Of a stretch of DNA of 5,033 nucleotides, positions 1-5,033 are shown one piece after another. Below the pieces are notes generated by a model. The model had not been told where the DNA came from. It did no database searches and was given only the letters and a program-made list of their open reading frames with translations. Every line of letters starts with the position of its first letter. Within the stretch, counting starts at the first letter, position 1. Source of the DNA: Spirochaetales bacterium (GTDB lineage Bacteria; Spirochaetota; Spirochaetia; SZUA-6; DRHE01); contig JAFGQJ010000318.1 of NCBI GenBank assembly GCA_016935715.1, forward strand, positions 1 to 5,033, in the 5' to 3' direction. The translations under genes were made by a program, and so were the position numbers.

Positions 1-380
1 CCTTTTCCGTGCCCCGCTGGATCTGGTTTGCCGCCTCGGCGGTGCTGGTCGTGCTGGCGCTCGCGTTCCGCTCCCGGGTGTACACCCTCACGGTGTTCCT
101 GTCGGTGGCCGCCTTCTTCGCCCTGACAGCCACGGTCGCCCCCGGATTGCTGGAAAGCCGGCATTTCTGGCTGGCGGTGCTCCTGACCTATATCCCCTTC
201 CTGATCTTCAACGGTCTGCTGACGGCCGTGCCGATCGTGGTCTACAACGACGCGGAGAACCTGGGAGTGCGGGTATACACGATTCCGCTGGAGGATTTTT
301 TCTACAGCTTCTCCCTTCTGGGCTTCAACTTCCTCGTGTTCCGGCTCCTGCGCGGCCGGGTGGAAGCCCGGAATGGCTGA
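1..380 (+). CDS. Lycopene beta-cyclase, CrtYcd type, C-terminal domain (5' end outside window)
   Basis: This is a membrane protein of the heterodimeric/fused lycopene cyclase family (CrtYc, CrtYd, CarR), which closes a beta-ionone ring at a psi end of lycopene. The frame is open from base 3, and 125 residues plus the TGA stop are visible. The diagnostic stretch is FLIFNGLLTAVPIVVYN followed by ENLGVRVYTIPLEDFFY; the acidic pair in PLEDFF is the conserved family signature. About four hydrophobic segments are visible, spanning roughly codons 5-21, 29-49, 56-80 and 98-115 of the visible part. The earliest start-like codon is GTG at base 9, but there is no Shine-Dalgarno sequence before it. The visible part also matches the second half of the fused, roughly 230-residue proteins of Bacteroidetes. 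I therefore infer that the N-terminal domain lies upstream of the window. A stand-alone single-domain subunit starting at base 9 is the alternative. The gene overlaps the next one by 8 bases. Family assignment is firm; ring specificity (one end or both) cannot be read from the sequence. Confidence 0.88.
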   Translation, partial: FSVPRWIWFAASAVLVVLALAFRSRVYTLTVFLSVAAFFALTATVAPGLLESRHFWLAVLLTYIPFLIFNGLLTAVPIVVYNDAENLGVRVYTIPLEDFFYSFSLLGFNFLVFRLLRGRVEARNG

Positions 381-1866
381 AAGGTCAGTGGCGGTCGTCG
401 GAGCCGGACTGGGGGGGCTGTCCGCGGCGATCCGGCTGGCCCATGCCGGCTACGCGGTGGACCTGTACGACCAGCAGGCGATGGTCGGAGGCAAGGCCGG
501 CACGAAACGCAGGCACGGATTCCGTTTCGACACCGGCCCGTCCCTGCTGACCATGCCCGCGGTGTTCCGGCAGCTGTTCGAGGAGGTGGGGCGCAGGCTG
601 GAGGAACACCTGGAGCTCCTTCCCCTTGCCCCGATCTGCCACTATTTCTACCCGGACGGGACGGTGCTGTACAGCTACAGCGATTTGGAGCGATTCGGTC
701 GGGAGATCAGCGCCAAGACGCTGGACGACACGCAGGCCCTGGAGCGCTACCTCGACTACGGGCGGAAGATCTACGACAACACGGCCGAGCTGTTCCTCTG
801 GAGCAGCCTCCACGAGCTCTCCTCCTACCTCGGGGCCTTTTCACTGAAGAGTCTGCTCAACATGGGGAAGATCGACGCCTTTCGCAGCATGGATGCGGCC
901 AACCGCAGCTTCTTCAAGGATCCCCGCCTGGTCCAGCTGTTCGACCGCTACGCCACTTACAACGGCTCCAGTCCCTACAAGGTGCCGGCTACTTTGAACA
1001 TCATCCCCTACGTCGAATACGGTCTGGGCGCCTATGCCGTGGGCGGGGGGATCTACTCGATTCCCGACGCCCTGGGGCGGCTGGCGGATGGCCTGGGGGT
1101 CAGAGTGATCCTGGATATGCGGGTGGAAAAGATCCTCCACCGCAACGGGCGGATCCGGGGAATCCGTGTCGGGGGGGAAGAGCTGGGCTACGACGTGGTG
1201 GTGTCCAACGCGGACGTGCTGCGCACCTACGAGGACCTCCTGGAGGATCCCGAAGCCCGACTTGCCAGGCGCTACCGGGCGCTGGAGCCCTCCTCCTCCG
1301 GTCTGGTGTTTCTATGGGGCTTGAAGGAGAGCTGTCCGGAGCTCGGGGTCAACAACATCTTCTTCTCCGGAGACTATCCGGGGGAGTTCCGGGAGCTGTT
1401 CGTGGAGCGGGTGTGTCCGACCGATCCCACCGTATACGTGAACATCACCTCCAAGGTCACTCCCGGGGATGCCCCTGAGAACGGCGAGAACTGGTTCGTT
1501 CTGATCAACGCCCCGTGCAATGCAGGCCAGGACTGGGAGGCGGAAGTGGCGGCCAGCCGGGAGCGGGTTCTCTCCCGGGTGGAGGGGGCCCTGGGCCGAC
1601 GCCTGGAGGGTGCGATCGTCACGGAGGAGGTCCTGAGCCCGCCGGAGATCGAGCGGAACACGGGCAGCCGGCTGGGCAGCCTCTATGGGATCTCCTCCAA
1701 CACCTCGATGGCAGCTTTCCTTCGCCATCCGAACCGCAGCCGCCGGTACCGCGGCCTGTACTTCTGCGGCGCAAGCGTGCACCCGGGCGGGGGCATGCCT
1801 CTGGCCATCCTGTCGGGGAAGATCGCAGCGGACCTGATCCGCAGACGCGAGGGAGGCGGGGAATGA
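373..1866 (+). CDS. crtD: Carotenoid 3,4-desaturase, CrtD type (CrtI/CrtN/CrtD flavoprotein family)
   Basis: This is an FAD-dependent carotenoid desaturase of 497 residues, the usual length for the family. The N-terminal Rossmann motif is VVGAGLGGLSAA (residues 8-19), with an acidic residue (Asp33) at the end of the second strand where Glu is more usual. RFDTGPSLLTMP (51-62) follows. The C-terminal FAD/substrate motif is GLYFCGASVHPGGGMPL (461-477) followed by ILSGKIAADLI. I favour CrtD over phytoene desaturase CrtI because of three stretches I recall from bacterial CrtD proteins: CHYFYPDGT (89-97), LFDRYATYNGSSPYK (189-203) with PATLNIIP (205-212), and ASVHPGGGMPL in place of the CrtI-like AGTHPGAGIPG. 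CrtD desaturates C3',4' of 1'-hydroxylated ends, which fits the CruF-type hydratase directly downstream. The start is the ATG overlapping the cyclase stop, with GGTGGAAG six bases upstream. Many databases would label it simply phytoene desaturase. Family is near certain; the CrtD subtype is likely. Confidence 0.88.
   Translation: MAERSVAVVGAGLGGLSAAIRLAHAGYAVDLYDQQAMVGGKAGTKRRHGFRFDTGPSLLTMPAVFRQLFEEVGRRLEEHLELLPLAPICHYFYPDGTVLYSYSDLERFGREISAKTLDDTQALERYLDYGRKIYDNTAELFLWSSLHELSSYLGAFSLKSLLNMGKIDAFRSMDAANRSFFKDPRLVQLFDRYATYNGSSPYKVPATLNIIPYVEYGLGAYAVGGGIYSIPDALGRLADGLGVRVILDMRVEKILHRNGRIRGIRVGGEELGYDVVVSNADVLRTYEDLLEDPEARLARRYRALEPSSSGLVFLWGLKESCPELGVNNIFFSGDYPGEFRELFVERVCPTDPTVYVNITSKVTPGDAPENGENWFVLINAPCNAGQDWEAEVAASRERVLSRVEGALGRRLEGAIVTEEVLSPPEIERNTGSRLGSLYGISSNTSMAAFLRHPNRSRRYRGLYFCGASVHPGGGMPLAILSGKIAADLIRRREGGGE
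1851..1856 (+). promoter_or_regulatory. Ribosome binding site that fixes the cruF start
   Basis: GGGAGG lies six bases upstream of the ATG at 1863. The reading frame of the hydratase stays open for a further 116 codons upstream, inside crtD. This site and the 4-base ATGA overlap with the crtD stop identify 1863 as the true start. The overlap also suggests translational coupling of desaturase and hydratase. Confidence 0.7.
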
Positions 1867-2513
1867 ACAAACGGGAAATGACCGTAGCGGTGCTGCTGGG
1901 CGTGTTCTTCCTGGTCGGCTTCATCGGGCACAGCCTGCCGGTCACGCTGCCCTGGATGCTGAGGATGACGCCGTACACGCTGCTCGCCTGCGGGCTGATA
2001 GCCTTCGTCCCGGTATTCCTGGAGCGAAGGCCCGGGGTGCTGATCTGGGCCGTCGTGGTGTTCGTGGTCACCTTCATCCTGGAGGCGCTGGGAACGGCCA
2101 CCGGAAAGATATTCGGCCCCTATACCTACGGACAGACCCTGGGACCGAAGCTGTTCGCCGTGCCCGTGGTGATCGCCTTCAACTGGCTGCTGGTGATCCT
2201 GGGGGCATTGGGCTTGGCGCGGTTGATCTTCCGCATCCGGCTGCTCGTCGCGCTGGGGACTGCGCTCCTGGCCGCGGGTTTCGACTACCTGCTGGAGCCG
2301 ACGGCGATCCGGCTGGACTACTGGCACTGGCAGGCCGCGGGCATTCCCCTGCAGAATTACCTGGCCTGGTTTCTCATCGCCCTGGCAGCCGCCCTGGTCT
2401 ACGCGTATTCCGGGCTTTCGGTAAAGACCCGGCTGCCCGTGGTCTATTTTCTCATCCAGCTGGTATTTTTCGCCGCGCTGCGCATCTTTCCGCCGCCGAT
2501 TGTTCCCTGGTAA
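1863..2513 (+). CDS. cruF: Carotenoid 1,2-hydratase, CruF type (DUF422 membrane protein)
   Basis: This is a 216-residue integral membrane protein of the CruF family, which adds water across the C1',2' double bond of an acyclic carotenoid end to give a tertiary 1'-hydroxyl. It is unrelated in sequence to the CrtC hydratases of purple bacteria. The family's conserved stretches are visible: FGPYTYGQTLGPKLFAVPVV (residues 84-103) followed by FNWLL, FDYLLEP (140-146), and RLDYWHW (150-156) with PLQNYLAWF (162-170). About seven hydrophobic segments are apparent (roughly 8-24, 37-52, 60-76, 98-118, 127-142, 168-183, 190-207). Translation most likely starts at the ATG in the ATGA overlap with crtD. 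The pairing with CrtD matches the known two-step conversion of psi ends to 1'-hydroxy-3',4'-didehydro ends. Haloarchaeal relatives act on C50 bacterioruberin precursors, but the adjacent C40 cyclase argues for gamma-carotene or lycopene here. The exact substrate is inferred. Confidence 0.88.
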   Translation: MNKREMTVAVLLGVFFLVGFIGHSLPVTLPWMLRMTPYTLLACGLIAFVPVFLERRPGVLIWAVVVFVVTFILEALGTATGKIFGPYTYGQTLGPKLFAVPVVIAFNWLLVILGALGLARLIFRIRLLVALGTALLAAGFDYLLEPTAIRLDYWHWQAAGIPLQNYLAWFLIALAAALVYAYSGLSVKTRLPVVYFLIQLVFFAALRIFPPPIVPW

Positions 2514-2547
2514 GGACGCGGTAAATCGCATACACTGAGCGCAAAAT
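2514..2547 (+). other. 34-base gap between carotenoid and mevalonate blocks
   Basis: This is the only non-coding gap before the kinase junction, and it is more AT-rich than its surroundings. I see no stem-loop with a T tract, so there is no evidence of a rho-independent terminator. TACACT at 2531-2536 resembles a -10 box, but the hexamer 17 bases upstream (TGGTAA, 2508-2513) is a poor -35, so a promoter is not supported. Transcription through the gap from the carotenoid genes is the simplest reading. Confidence 0.45.
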
Positions 2548-3855
2548 ATGAGCTCTGCCTGCCTTCCTGAAAATTTCCGCAAGCTCGGTCTGCGCCAACG
2601 CCAGGATGAGCTGCGCGATTCCTGCCACCCGCCGCCGGAAGAGTGGGAGGCGGTTTCCCCCGGAGCGGACCTGGACGAGCTTTCCGACATCATGGTGGAG
2701 GGTGCGATCGGATCGGTACCCGTTCCCCTGGGCATCGCCACCGGATTTCTCATCGACGGGCAGCGGCTCGACCTGCCCATGGCCGTGGAGGAGCCTTCGG
2801 TGATCGCCGCCGCTACCTACGCAGCCGGGATCCTGCGCCGGGGCGGCGGGCTGTCCACCTGGGCGCATGAACCGGTGATGACGGTCCAGGTATTTTTGGA
2901 GGATGCCTCCGCCGCCGGGGAGAAACGTGTTAGGGACAGTGAGGCGCGCATCGGTGCTCTGGCGGATCGCGCCCAGCCGAAGATGAAGGAGCGGGGCGGC
3001 GGATTCCGCGGCCTGGAGCTGAGACGACTGCCGCACAGCGGCATCCTGGTCGTGGACATACGGATCGATGTGCGCGAGGCGATGGGTGCCAACGCCCTGA
3101 ATACCGCGGCGGAGACCGTCAGACCCGAGCTGGAATCCCTGAGCGGCGGCCGAGCCGTGATGTCCATTCTCAGCAACGCGGCCCGGCAGCGGCGCGCAGG
3201 GGCGCGTTTCTCCCTGCCCCTCTCCGGGCTATCCGCCCTGGGGCCGCGGGGAATGGGAGGCGCGGAGCTGGCCCGCAGGATCGTCCTGGCCTCCCGGATC
3301 GCCGCGGAGGACGAGCAGCGGGCCATCACGCACAACAAGGGGATCATGAACGGGATCAGCGCTCTGGTGCTGGCCACGATGAACGACACCCGCGCCGTGG
3401 AGGCGGCCGCGCACGCCTGGGCGGCCCGTTCCGGCCGCTATCAACCCTTGAGCGCCTACACGCTGCGGGGTGCTGCGGAGGAGAGCCCGGAGGGGCAGAC
3501 GCTGGAAGGTGCGATCGAGCTTCCCCTGGCCGTCGGCAGCCTGGGCGGCTCGGTGGGATTCCACCCGGCCAGCCGCTTCGCCCTCAGGGTGCTCGGTTTC
3601 CCGGACGCAGGGAGACTGGCCCGGATTGCGGCGGCACTGGGTCTGGCCCAGAACTTCGCCGCGGTTTTGGCCATGGTGACCGGGGGAATCCAGAGGGGCC
3701 ACATGCGGTATCATGCAGCCCGCCTGGCATACCAGGCCGGTGCCAGGGGCGAGGAGATCCGCCGAGTAGCGGAGGCGGTAGCCGAAACCGGCCGGTACAG
3801 CCGGGAGGAAGCGGCGGGAATACTCGAGCGGTTGCGCAAGGGGGGATCGGGATGA
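2548..3855 (+). CDS. mvaA: Hydroxymethylglutaryl-CoA reductase, class II (mevalonate pathway)
   Basis: This cytosolic enzyme interconverts HMG-CoA and mevalonate with a nicotinamide cofactor; in a cluster with decarboxylase and kinase it is expected to run in the biosynthetic direction. The 435 residues match the soluble class II form (about 430), with no membrane anchor. Catalytic residues appear in their standard motifs: the Glu pair 81-82 in AVEEPSVIAAAT, Lys264 in THNKGIMNG, Asp280 in ATMNDTRAVE, and His385 in GIQRGHMRYHA on the mobile C-terminal flap. The dinucleotide-binding motif reads EAMGANALN (177-185), with Glu where the Pseudomonas mevalonii enzyme has Asp. The N-terminus (LPENFRKLGLRQRQDEL) aligns with the start of known class II enzymes. 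An in-frame TGA at 2536-2538 makes the ATG at 2548 the first possible start. Its ribosome site is weak (TGAG eight bases upstream), suggesting modest or coupled initiation. NADH or NADPH preference cannot be settled by reading. Confidence 0.96.
   Translation: MSSACLPENFRKLGLRQRQDELRDSCHPPPEEWEAVSPGADLDELSDIMVEGAIGSVPVPLGIATGFLIDGQRLDLPMAVEEPSVIAAATYAAGILRRGGGLSTWAHEPVMTVQVFLEDASAAGEKRVRDSEARIGALADRAQPKMKERGGGFRGLELRRLPHSGILVVDIRIDVREAMGANALNTAAETVRPELESLSGGRAVMSILSNAARQRRAGARFSLPLSGLSALGPRGMGGAELARRIVLASRIAAEDEQRAITHNKGIMNGISALVLATMNDTRAVEAAAHAWAARSGRYQPLSAYTLRGAAEESPEGQTLEGAIELPLAVGSLGGSVGFHPASRFALRVLGFPDAGRLARIAAALGLAQNFAAVLAMVTGGIQRGHMRYHAARLAYQAGARGEEIRRVAEAVAETGRYSREEAAGILERLRKGGSG
3838..3846 (+). 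promoter_or_regulatory. Purine-rich ribosome binding site for mvaD
   Basis: AAGGGGGGA sits five bases before the ATG at 3852, within the last codons of mvaA. With the ATGA overlap it supports this start and coupled translation of reductase and decarboxylase. Confidence 0.55.
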
Positions 3856-4799
3856 GAGAGGAGGTTGTCTGCCGCGCCTCGCCCAGCCTGGCTCTGGTCA
3901 AGTACTGGGGAAAACAGAGCACCCGGAAAAACCTGCCCGCCACCCCGAGCCTGGCCGTCACCCTCGGCGGCATTTACACGAGAACGCGGGTCAAGACCGC
4001 CCCGAGCGATTCCATCCGGCTCAACGAGCAGCCGGCGGAGCTGGATCGCTTTTCCCATCTCTTCGACACGCTCCGCCGGGTTGCGGGAAGGGACGTCGGC
4101 TTCCAGGTGGAAACGGAGAATAATTTCCCCTCTTCCGCCGGCCTGGCCAGCTCCTCCTCCGGTTTCGCCGCTCTCACCGTGGCCTGCGCCCGGATCCTGG
4201 AGCTGGATCTCAGTGCGGCGCAGCTGTCCGCCCTGGCCCGCACGGGCAGCGCTTCGGCGGCCCGCTCCCTGTTCGGGGGCTTCACCCTGCTTCCTGCGGG
4301 AGGGCATCGGGCCGAACAGCTCTACGGGCCCGAATACTGGCCGGAGCTGCGAATCCTGATCGCCCTGGTTAGCCACCGGGCCAAAGCGGTCTCCTCCCGG
4401 GACGCCATGGAAGCCACCCGGGAGACCTCCCCCTACTACCGCGCCTGGCTGCGCAACGCCGGCGAGCTGCTCGGCCCGGCGCTGCGGGCCCTCGAGAAGC
4501 GGGACATCGAGGCTCTGGGCACAGTGGCCCGCCTGAGCTACAGCCGGATGCACGCCGCCCTGCTGGCCTCCAGCCCGCCGGTGCTCTACTGGCTGCCTGC
4601 GACGGTTGCGGTGATCCGGGAGTGCGCTCACCTGCGCGCCGAGGGCATCGGTGCCTGGGAAACCCTCGACGCCGGACCGCAGGTCAAGATCCTGTGTTTG
4701 GATTCGGATGTGGAGGTGATCAGGGAGCGCCTGGGCGCCCTGGATCCGCAGTTGCAGCTCATCGTCGCCCCGGTGGGGGAGGGACCGGTTTGCGAATGA
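3852..4799 (+). CDS. mvaD: Diphosphomevalonate decarboxylase (GHMP superfamily)
   Basis: This enzyme performs the ATP-dependent decarboxylation of mevalonate 5-diphosphate to isopentenyl diphosphate, the last step of the classical mevalonate pathway. At 315 residues it is close to the usual length of about 320-330. Signature motifs are in order: ALVKYWGK (14-21), NLPATPSLAVTL (27-38), the ATP phosphate loop NFPSSAGLASSSSGFAAL (91-108), GSASAARSLFGGF (132-144) with the expected catalytic Arg138, SSRDAM (181-186) for substrate phosphate binding, and TLDAGPQVK (271-279) with the catalytic base Asp273. Two motif positions differ from the forms I know best: GSASAARS rather than GSGSACRS, and DAGPQ rather than DAGPN. 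All key charged residues are kept, so the enzyme should be active. It overlaps mvaA by four bases. A phosphomevalonate decarboxylase role is a known variant in this superfamily but is less likely with a phosphomevalonate kinase-like gene next door. Confidence 0.95.
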   Translation: MREEVVCRASPSLALVKYWGKQSTRKNLPATPSLAVTLGGIYTRTRVKTAPSDSIRLNEQPAELDRFSHLFDTLRRVAGRDVGFQVETENNFPSSAGLASSSSGFAALTVACARILELDLSAAQLSALARTGSASAARSLFGGFTLLPAGGHRAEQLYGPEYWPELRILIALVSHRAKAVSSRDAMEATRETSPYYRAWLRNAGELLGPALRALEKRDIEALGTVARLSYSRMHAALLASSPPVLYWLPATVAVIRECAHLRAEGIGAWETLDAGPQVKILCLDSDVEVIRERLGALDPQLQLIVAPVGEGPVCE

Positions 4800-4864
4800 T
4801 CACCGGCATGGCTGACCCGCCGGATGAGCGATCCTGCAGCCCACGGGAATCGCGATGCGCCTGA
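4796..4864 (+). other. 22-codon open frame bridging mvaD and the kinase gene (possible leader/coupling ORF)
   Basis: An ATG at 4796 overlaps the mvaD stop as ATGA and opens a 22-codon frame (MITGMADPPDERSCSPRESR, then CA) ending in TGA at 4862-4864. That stop overlaps the kinase ATG at 4855 by 10 bases. GGAGGGA at 4778-4784 lies 11 bases before the ATG, which is longer than ideal spacing. The peptide has no recognisable domain. It could let terminating ribosomes carry on to the kinase start, or be chance in GC-rich DNA. I do not claim it is a gene. Confidence 0.15.
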
Positions 4865-5033
4865 GCGTACCGGGGAACCTTCTGCTTCTGGGCGAGTATG
4901 CCGTGACCGAGGAGGGCGGCCTGGGGCTGGCCCTGGCCGTGGACAGGCGGGTTACGGTGCAAATCGGGCCGGCCCCGGCCCTGGTCGTGGAGGGAAGCTG
5001 GGGCCGGGGAGAGATGAAGTGGACCCCGGAGTC
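4855..5033 (+). CDS. GHMP kinase, probable phosphomevalonate kinase (3' end outside window)
   Basis: Only the first 59 codons are present. The N-terminus carries the first GHMP kinase motif as SVPGNLLLLGEYAV (residues 4-17), followed by GLGLALAVDRRV (22-33). GEY rather than GEH after the glycine, and the acidic-glycine stretch before GLALA, resemble phosphomevalonate kinases rather than mevalonate kinase (typically PGK with GEHAV). The closest match I can recall is the Borrelia phosphomevalonate kinase, which follows mvaD in the same order. The expected reaction is ATP-dependent phosphorylation of mevalonate 5-phosphate to the 5-diphosphate, the substrate of mvaD. The start is the first ATG after an in-frame TGA at 4825-4827; GGGA six bases upstream is a weak ribosome site. 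Mevalonate kinase is the main alternative, since the rest of the protein is unseen. Confidence 0.82.
   Translation, partial: MRLSVPGNLLLLGEYAVTEEGGLGLALAVDRRVTVQIGPAPALVVEGSWGRGEMKWTPE

Noticed and set aside
1515..1862. Possible N-terminal extension of the cruF protein by 116 codons
   Set aside because: The extension is Gly/Pro/Arg-rich, lies inside crtD in another frame, and the ATG at 1863 has a good ribosome site and the usual ATGA overlap.
2508..2536. Promoter-like hexamers TGGTAA and TACACT with 17-base spacing before mvaA
   Set aside because: The -35 matches the consensus at only three of six positions and overlaps the cruF stop; matches of this quality are expected by chance.
1683..2780. 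365-residue open frame on the minus strand
   Set aside because: It runs antisense across the well-supported crtD, cruF and mvaA genes, is rich in Arg, Gln, Gly and Pro with no domain, and is typical of shadow frames in GC-rich coding DNA.
1609..3517. Ten-base repeat GGTGCGATCG at 1609, 2701 and 3508
   Set aside because: All three lie in genes in the same codon phase and encode Gly-Ala-Ile after Glu. They are widely spaced with no flanking symmetry, so coding coincidence explains them.
3711..4631. 306-residue open frame on the minus strand
   Set aside because: It lies antisense to mvaA and mvaD, has low-complexity composition and no recognisable motif; the plus-strand genes explain the stretch fully.

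Overview
The window is a dense, single-strand (+) isoprenoid region from a GC-rich bacterium, with no RNA genes, mobile elements, CRISPR arrays or long intergenic gaps visible. It holds two adjoining gene blocks. The first (bases 1-2513) is a carotenoid end-group block: the C-terminal part of a lycopene beta-cyclase (CrtYcd type), a CrtD-type 3,4-desaturase, and a CruF-type 1,2-hydratase. The second (bases 2548-5033) is a mevalonate pathway block: class II HMG-CoA reductase, diphosphomevalonate decarboxylase, and the first 59 codons of a GHMP kinase that looks like phosphomevalonate kinase.

The genes form one tightly packed series. Cyclase and desaturase overlap by 8 bases, desaturase and hydratase by 4, and reductase and decarboxylase by 4. 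The two blocks are separated by only 34 bases without a recognisable terminator, so a single transcript is possible. The last junction (decarboxylase to kinase) is 55 bases and contains a 22-codon open frame that overlaps both neighbours.

Together the genes make and finish a pigment. The mevalonate enzymes supply IPP for GGPP and carotenoid synthesis. The cyclase closes a beta ring at lycopene ends. CruF adds water across C1',2' of the open end and CrtD introduces the 3',4' double bond. The inferred product is a monocyclic C40 carotenoid of the 1'-hydroxy-torulene type (1'-hydroxy-3',4'-didehydro-gamma-carotene).

Organism: the order HMG-CoA reductase, decarboxylase, phosphomevalonate kinase, and the kinase N-terminus (VPGNLLLLGEY), are what I remember of the Borrelia mevalonate cluster. 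High GC plus carotenoid genes would fit a free-living pigmented spirochaete such as the Spirochaeta aurantia group. This assignment is inference from gene order and protein motifs. The carotenoid proteins also resemble those of Bacteroidetes. Nothing in the window demands a wholly new system. The most interesting points are the linkage of precursor supply to pigment tailoring, and the small bridging frame before the kinase.
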